NCBI GenBank assembly: GCA_029224185.1 | Contig: CM055195.1 | Span: 25,136,209 to 25,200,208 of the forward strand | DNA length: 64,000 bases | From: Karalla daura | Taxonomy: Eukaryota; Chordata; Actinopteri; Chaetodontiformes; Leiognathidae | Reading direction: 5' to 3' | Shown here: positions 59,310 to 64,000 of the stretch, one piece after another | How positions within the stretch are numbered: position 1 is the stretch's first letter | How the letters are laid out: every line of letters starts with the position of its first letter | The notes under the pieces: model-generated | Told to the model about the DNA's origin: nothing | Database searches by the model: none | What the model saw: the letters and a program-made list of their open reading frames with translations, nothing else | Program-made: the position numbers and the translations under genes

Positions 59310-59580
59310 GCAGTACAGTCGTCCACTGGAAGGTTGGGAGTTCCCCAGTCCATGCATTTTACACAAGACAAGAGATTAAACCCCAAAACTGCCAAACTGC
59401 CCTGATGCCTTGTCATCAAATGTGCGTCACTGACTAGAGCTAGTTAAGTAGTTGGACTGTTTGCAGTGGCCACAGCCACCAGTGTATGAATGGGTGAACG
59501 TGAACAGTGTCTGTTAGTTGCTTGGAGTGGTCATGAAGACTAAAAAGAATGGCGTAAAACCCAGTCCACTAAACAGTGAT
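59310..59580 (+). mobile_element. Diverged fish repeat of a second family
   Basis: GTCGTCCACTGGAAGGTTGG, CCACCAGTGTATGAATGGGT, GAACGTGAACAGTG and TTGGAGTGGTCATGAAGACT, in that order, recall a common percomorph repeat with GTGTATGAATGGGTGAATGTG and TTTGAGTGGTC(G/A)TGAAGACT(A)GAAA. It is not the same family as the GGAT-tailed copies. Confidence 0.55.
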
Positions 59581-62500
59581 GCACAAAACTAGCAATAGAA
59601 TGGAGGAAGAAATAGGCGTATTTGTGGTGTGACTTTGACCTTCTCTCAGTGGTGCTGGGGTGTAGCAGGGAAGTTGAGGAGGAGGGTGGGAGAGCCACTG
59701 CTGATACACCCAGTAAAATGGACCATCTCCCGGGGGACAGGTGGCCCTATTAGGTGCAGGCAAAATTTCCACAATCCCTCTGTCTGGCTCCAGGACAGAG
59801 GCCACAGGCCATCATGATCACCCCACCCCACACCCGCCTCAAACTCCCACCCCTGTACTCCACCTCTCTCCCGTGCCTCCTCCTCACTACTCCTTCCATA
59901 GGGTCAGGGTTGCTCTCACCCCTGGGCCACCTACACCACCCCATCCACCCCAACCCCTCCCTCTCAGGATCCTCCCGCCCTTCCTCCATTGTCACCTGAG
60001 CCACACAGGTAAATGCTTGACTTTATTTGATGGATGCGGTTTCCCACGGCGACAGTGATGTACGCAGTCCCAGAGACCCACCCCTCCCCTTCCTCTCCAG
60101 TGGAGTCTGGAGTTGGAGTGGTGATTTTCATGCTGATAACCTCCTTGGCGCACCCCTTCTCGACTGGGGCAAGGGAAACTGGAGAGGACAAGACATCCTG
60201 TGTGACGCACCCAAGTGTACGCCTCATCAGACTAAAACAAAGAGGGCTCCATTCTGAAACCAGCCCATTAAGACATCTGCACACATCAGAATAGCATACT
60301 TACTGCCTGAACATGAATGTGATATGGCTGTGGCACAAATGTACATGTACATTTTATGTGTATAAGAAATCCTATTTCTGGTGAAGTTCATTTCTCCACT
60401 CTAAAAACTGTTTTCAAAAAAACTGTTTTGCTCTAGTGAAGTCCTCCAGACTGCACCTTCATTTAACAAATTAACCTCCCAAATATAATGTTTTTGTTCT
60501 TTATCAGCGACAGGCCCTCCCTCCATCTCCTCCTCTCTCCTCCCCATTATTAGCAGATAGCACTACATTGGAGATAAGCAGGACAATGGCCAGGGTGAAG
60601 GCCTGGATCACAGTTGTTTCTTATCTCTCACCTCATCTGCAGCCTGTGGTGTCTCTGTCAGAGGATGTTGTTAAACCAAGTCAAACACTCAAACATCCTG
60701 TGGCATCACCCCCTGCCTATGACCCCTCCCAACACACACGCACACACACACACACAGACTCACATCACATACGCACACCTCTCCTTTACAGCAATTCACA
60801 CTTAGCTGGGGCCTGGCCGATGTGGATGGTTCACAGATCTTAGAGATGCTGTTTGCTGATGGGAGAAGGTTAAAATACTATGTTTCATCTCAAAACAATG
60901 CTGGTTAAAGAGAGGATAGATTTCATAACGGAACAGTAAGCAAGTTGTGGCTGTGGTTATCTCAGAGAGGAACACTCGTTTTAGTGTCAAAAAAAAAAAA
61001 ACTTCTGAGGGAGACTCTTTTGACAAACTTTCATCATCAGTGGCCCTCAAAATGGCTACACGACTGCACAGACACACACACACATCTCCTCTGTGGAGGG
61101 AGGTAGCCCTGGTGCAGGCAGGTTAATATCAGGAGCACTTGACAACAATGGTGTGTTATGAGGTACTGCAGTGGTAATAAGGTCTTTGTTGGGACTTTAG
61201 AGCGCAGCCACATCACATCATTACTCATCCTGGGAGACCAGTTGCCAGTCGGCATGGCAACCGGGACTTGGCTGAGGCCAGAGGCAAGACCAGAATCTCA
61301 ATGCCCAGAGGGACAGCGCACACAAAGAATGTTCTAGTGGAATGGAAAAGTTTACAAGTGGCCACGGTGACCCTCTGACCACAGCCTCCGAGATGGGATG
61401 GAGTTGATCTGAAACTCAACAAGTTCACAAAATAGCTTTTTAACAGCCTCCCTCAATTTCTACCTCAAGTCTACCTCAATTTGAAGAGCATGAACTAAGT
61501 GACTCACTGATTCATTTATCAAATTTCACAGCATTTTAATGGTACGTCACATAAAATTGCATTTTCATCGTGCAGACTAAACTTGTTATAATTGCAGATA
61601 AACAAGTGGGAGTGGGAGAGCCGGTCGGACAGGATATGGATTCAATTCAGCTCTCTTCCTTTTTCCCATCTGCACCCACATCAAGGGTGTGAATGAACAG
61701 ATTAGCAGCGGATGGTGTGGACGGTGTGGCCGGCGGAGGTATGCAGCGGTGGGAGAGGTTGTTGGGTGTGTTGGGTCAGTTTAGAGCGGTCAGCAGCTGC
61801 TGCCTGGCCTAGGTCCCACAGTTCCCAGGCTGGGGGGATTGACAGGCCAGTAATAAAATCAGGCGCCCTGGTTGGGCTGTGTGCGGCCCATTGTTCACCC
61901 GGCAAGGCCTGCGGCTGCTGTTTACTTTCTCCCATATGCATTATTCAACGGCACAGGAGCTCCCGGAGAAAGGGGCCCCATTCAGGGATCCTCTTGCCCT
62001 TGTTTTGTTTTGCTAATTTTCAATTAAAATAAACCATCTCTTGCCAGTGCCATGGCTGAGTAGGGAAAGAGAGAGGGACACTGTCCCTGCCATTGGGGCT
62101 GTCTGAGGAGATTAGGCCTAATGTATAAATTAGAATAAAGTGGGATGTATCATTTATACTGTCAGTGATATGTTTTTCCATGCCGGGATTTAAATAGAGA
62201 CAATGCACAGGGTTGCTGTTTCAGTTGAGAGCGTACGCTGGCCTCTCATTTGTATTATTGTTGTTGAGTATGTCCCACAGCATGACCTCATTTTTTGCAA
62301 AGCGGATTAGAAATGTAAACAAAAAGTCAAACGTCTTCAGATTAATTTTTTCAGTCAACAAGTTTGCCTGTTTGTCCTGTTGCAGCATGGCTGTGAATAT
62401 TACCCTTGAGTTTGCAACAGGAGGATTCCCATATGGTAGGGGAAAGTGTGAACTAATCACAAAGACAATGCCTTTTCAATAATGACTCCCAGAGGTCATT

Positions 62501-62849
62501 AAATGAAGCCAGCCTGGACTAATCAATAAGTCTAGTGATAGCTAACACCCACCCCCCCACCCCCCAGCCCTTTTAAGTCAGCCTGTTTCACACAGGAGGG
62601 GGCCAAGCAAGCCTTGCTGAGCGCGGGGACAGATGCGGTGACAGTGGGGAACTAGCAGAGTTAAAGATTCACCACACATCTGTCACTTGTGCAGGGGTGG
62701 CAGCTCGTCCTCTGCCCCCGCTGACAGCCTGCCTGTCTGCCTGCCTGCCTGCCTGACGCCCAGCCTACCTGTGGCTGTGCTTCTGTCCGTCTTTATGCTC
62801 TGCCATCTGCCTCTCCTCTAGCCTCTCTGCGGCGGATGGGGGGTGAATG

Positions 62850-63010
62850 AGTGGTTAGCGCTGTCCCCTCACAGCCATGTGCAACCTCGTTGTCTTTTTT
62901 TCCCCTGATTACACTGTCCATGTTACCAAACAACTAACCAACCAGCACACTGGTCGAAGGCTCTAAATTGAGAGTGAATGGAAGATCAAGCAGATCCCAC
63001 GACACCGTTA
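62850..63010 (+). mobile_element. SINE-like repeat, decayed
   Basis: GTGGTTAGCGCTGTCCCCTC and ACAGCCATG form the head; CTCTAAATTGAGAGTGAATGG, CAAGCAGATCCCACGACACC form the 3' part. The middle is poorly kept. Confidence 0.5.
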
Positions 63011-63451
63011 AGGTAAAAGGCAGGTGAGATAATGAAATGGAAATGGAAATGAGACATTACATGATTATGGATATCTATATTTCTAGATATTTATCACCCA
63101 TTGAGTAGATCCAAAAGATACATATATAAATTCTGCAGGAAGCTGCTGTTTAGCCTGCTGAGTTTAGCTTAGCCTTTTTCTTTTAGAGTAGGTAGGCCAG
63201 TGCTATCTGAATATATACTATAAATATATATTCAGGAAGTCTGGCATTATACCCCTTTTATAGCTGTTTATCTGCACAAAGATGCTGCATATTGGTCAGT
63301 GTGACATTGATCCTGGACAAACAGGTTTGTGGCCAACCCGGGGATATTATAACACTTAATTTGAGGACATTTAAGTCTTCAAAGTAACCTTTTCCTTTCT
63401 GATTAAAAACTCCCATTATTCCAGCCCTTCTACACACACCTACACGCACGT

Positions 63452-63452
<1 letters not shown>

Positions 63453-63513
<61 letters not shown>

Positions 63514-63519
63514 ACACAT
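63453..63519. repeat. (CA)n microsatellite
   Basis: About 33 CA units with two CG interruptions towards the right end. Confidence 0.97.
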
Positions 63520-64000
63520 ACTTAATATGCCACATCCGTCTCCAAAATTACCCCTTAAAAATCTCTGAGGAGCAGTCCTGGCTGGCTGACTCCCCAGAGC
63601 CCTCACTCTCACTACCTGTCAAATGCTGCTAATTAGAGAGTTTAGCAGCAACCTGTTGTAGCCTGTACATGTTCAGCACATGTGCCGTGTGCCACCATCT
63701 GAGGACCTGTGTCTGCCTGTAACAAGCTGCCTGGCTGCCGTGCCCCTGCTCCGCGGCTGCGGCAGCTGGCGGCGGCTGACGGCTGGCGGCCCGCGCCCGT
63801 GCCCGCCCGTTAGTAGCTGGTGAGAGGGGCGGTGAATGTGGAGGGCCTCTTGGCTCGGCTGGACACAGTCTGTTCCCCTGCTGGGTGCAGGTGAGCTCTC
63901 AATGCAGCCCTCAGCACCTGCCCTCTTTGTTCCCTTGTTGATGGCTTTATGGCGTGAAGGGGATCCGTCTGTCTGACTCTCATAAAGCCAATGGCGCAAG

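Larger units (their letters stand above)
57180..64000. other. Gene desert, right part
   Basis: No coding exon is supported. Holds (GT)n at 58,222-58,274, a diverged repeat fragment near 59.3-59.6 kb, AT-rich non-repetitive segments at 58,850-59,060 and 61,500-62,480, a SINE-like copy at 62.85-63.0 kb, and (CA)n at 63,453-63,519. The last 300 bp is GC-rich with no gene seen. Confidence 0.4.

Overview
The window is nuclear DNA of a bony fish, most likely a percomorph teleost. It carries a vertebrate multi-exon gene with GT-AG introns, very long (CA)n, (GATA)n and (GA)n microsatellites, and diverged copies of SINE-like repeats that are common in percomorph genomes. There is no sign of bacterial gene organisation, and nearly all long open frames are chance frames in repeats or GC-rich introns.

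The one gene that can be assigned with confidence is atp11c, on the minus strand. It encodes a class 6 P4-ATPase, a phosphatidylserine/phosphatidylethanolamine flippase. Starting from the N-terminal exon at 27,805-27,924, 27 coding exons run down to 10,472. They join with matching phases into 1,108 uninterrupted codons that carry the DGES, DKTGT, TGD and GDGAND motifs and all ten membrane segments. Two alternative terminal exons follow. One, at 9,876-9,965, has an ATP11A-like tail. The other, at 8,951-9,055, has the ATP11C tail with an SARPLL di-leucine motif. A 3' UTR of about 4.2 kb probably ends near 4,710. The exon with the true start codon is not proven; a CpG-rich block at 42.5-43.15 kb is the best promoter candidate.

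Layout: 1-2.5 kb holds one possible 5' exon of another minus-strand gene (unassigned; mcf2 would be expected here from vertebrate synteny). 2.5-4.7 kb is intergenic. 4.7-28 kb is atp11c exons, introns and 3' UTR, CpG-rich and full of long G/C runs. 28-42.5 kb is probably intron 1, with repeat debris. 43.2-64 kb is a more AT-rich gene desert containing microsatellites, a diverged tandem repeat of about 215 bp, SINE-like copies, an orphan CpG-rich promoter-like block at 46.0-46.4 kb, and stretches that read like conserved non-coding elements.

The most interesting items for follow-up are the alternative C-termini of the flippase, a CRE plus TATA promoter-like block nested inside intron 3 on the same strand as the gene, a (GT)n array that takes the place of the polypyrimidine tract at one 3' splice site, and candidate caspase sites in the nucleotide-binding domain.
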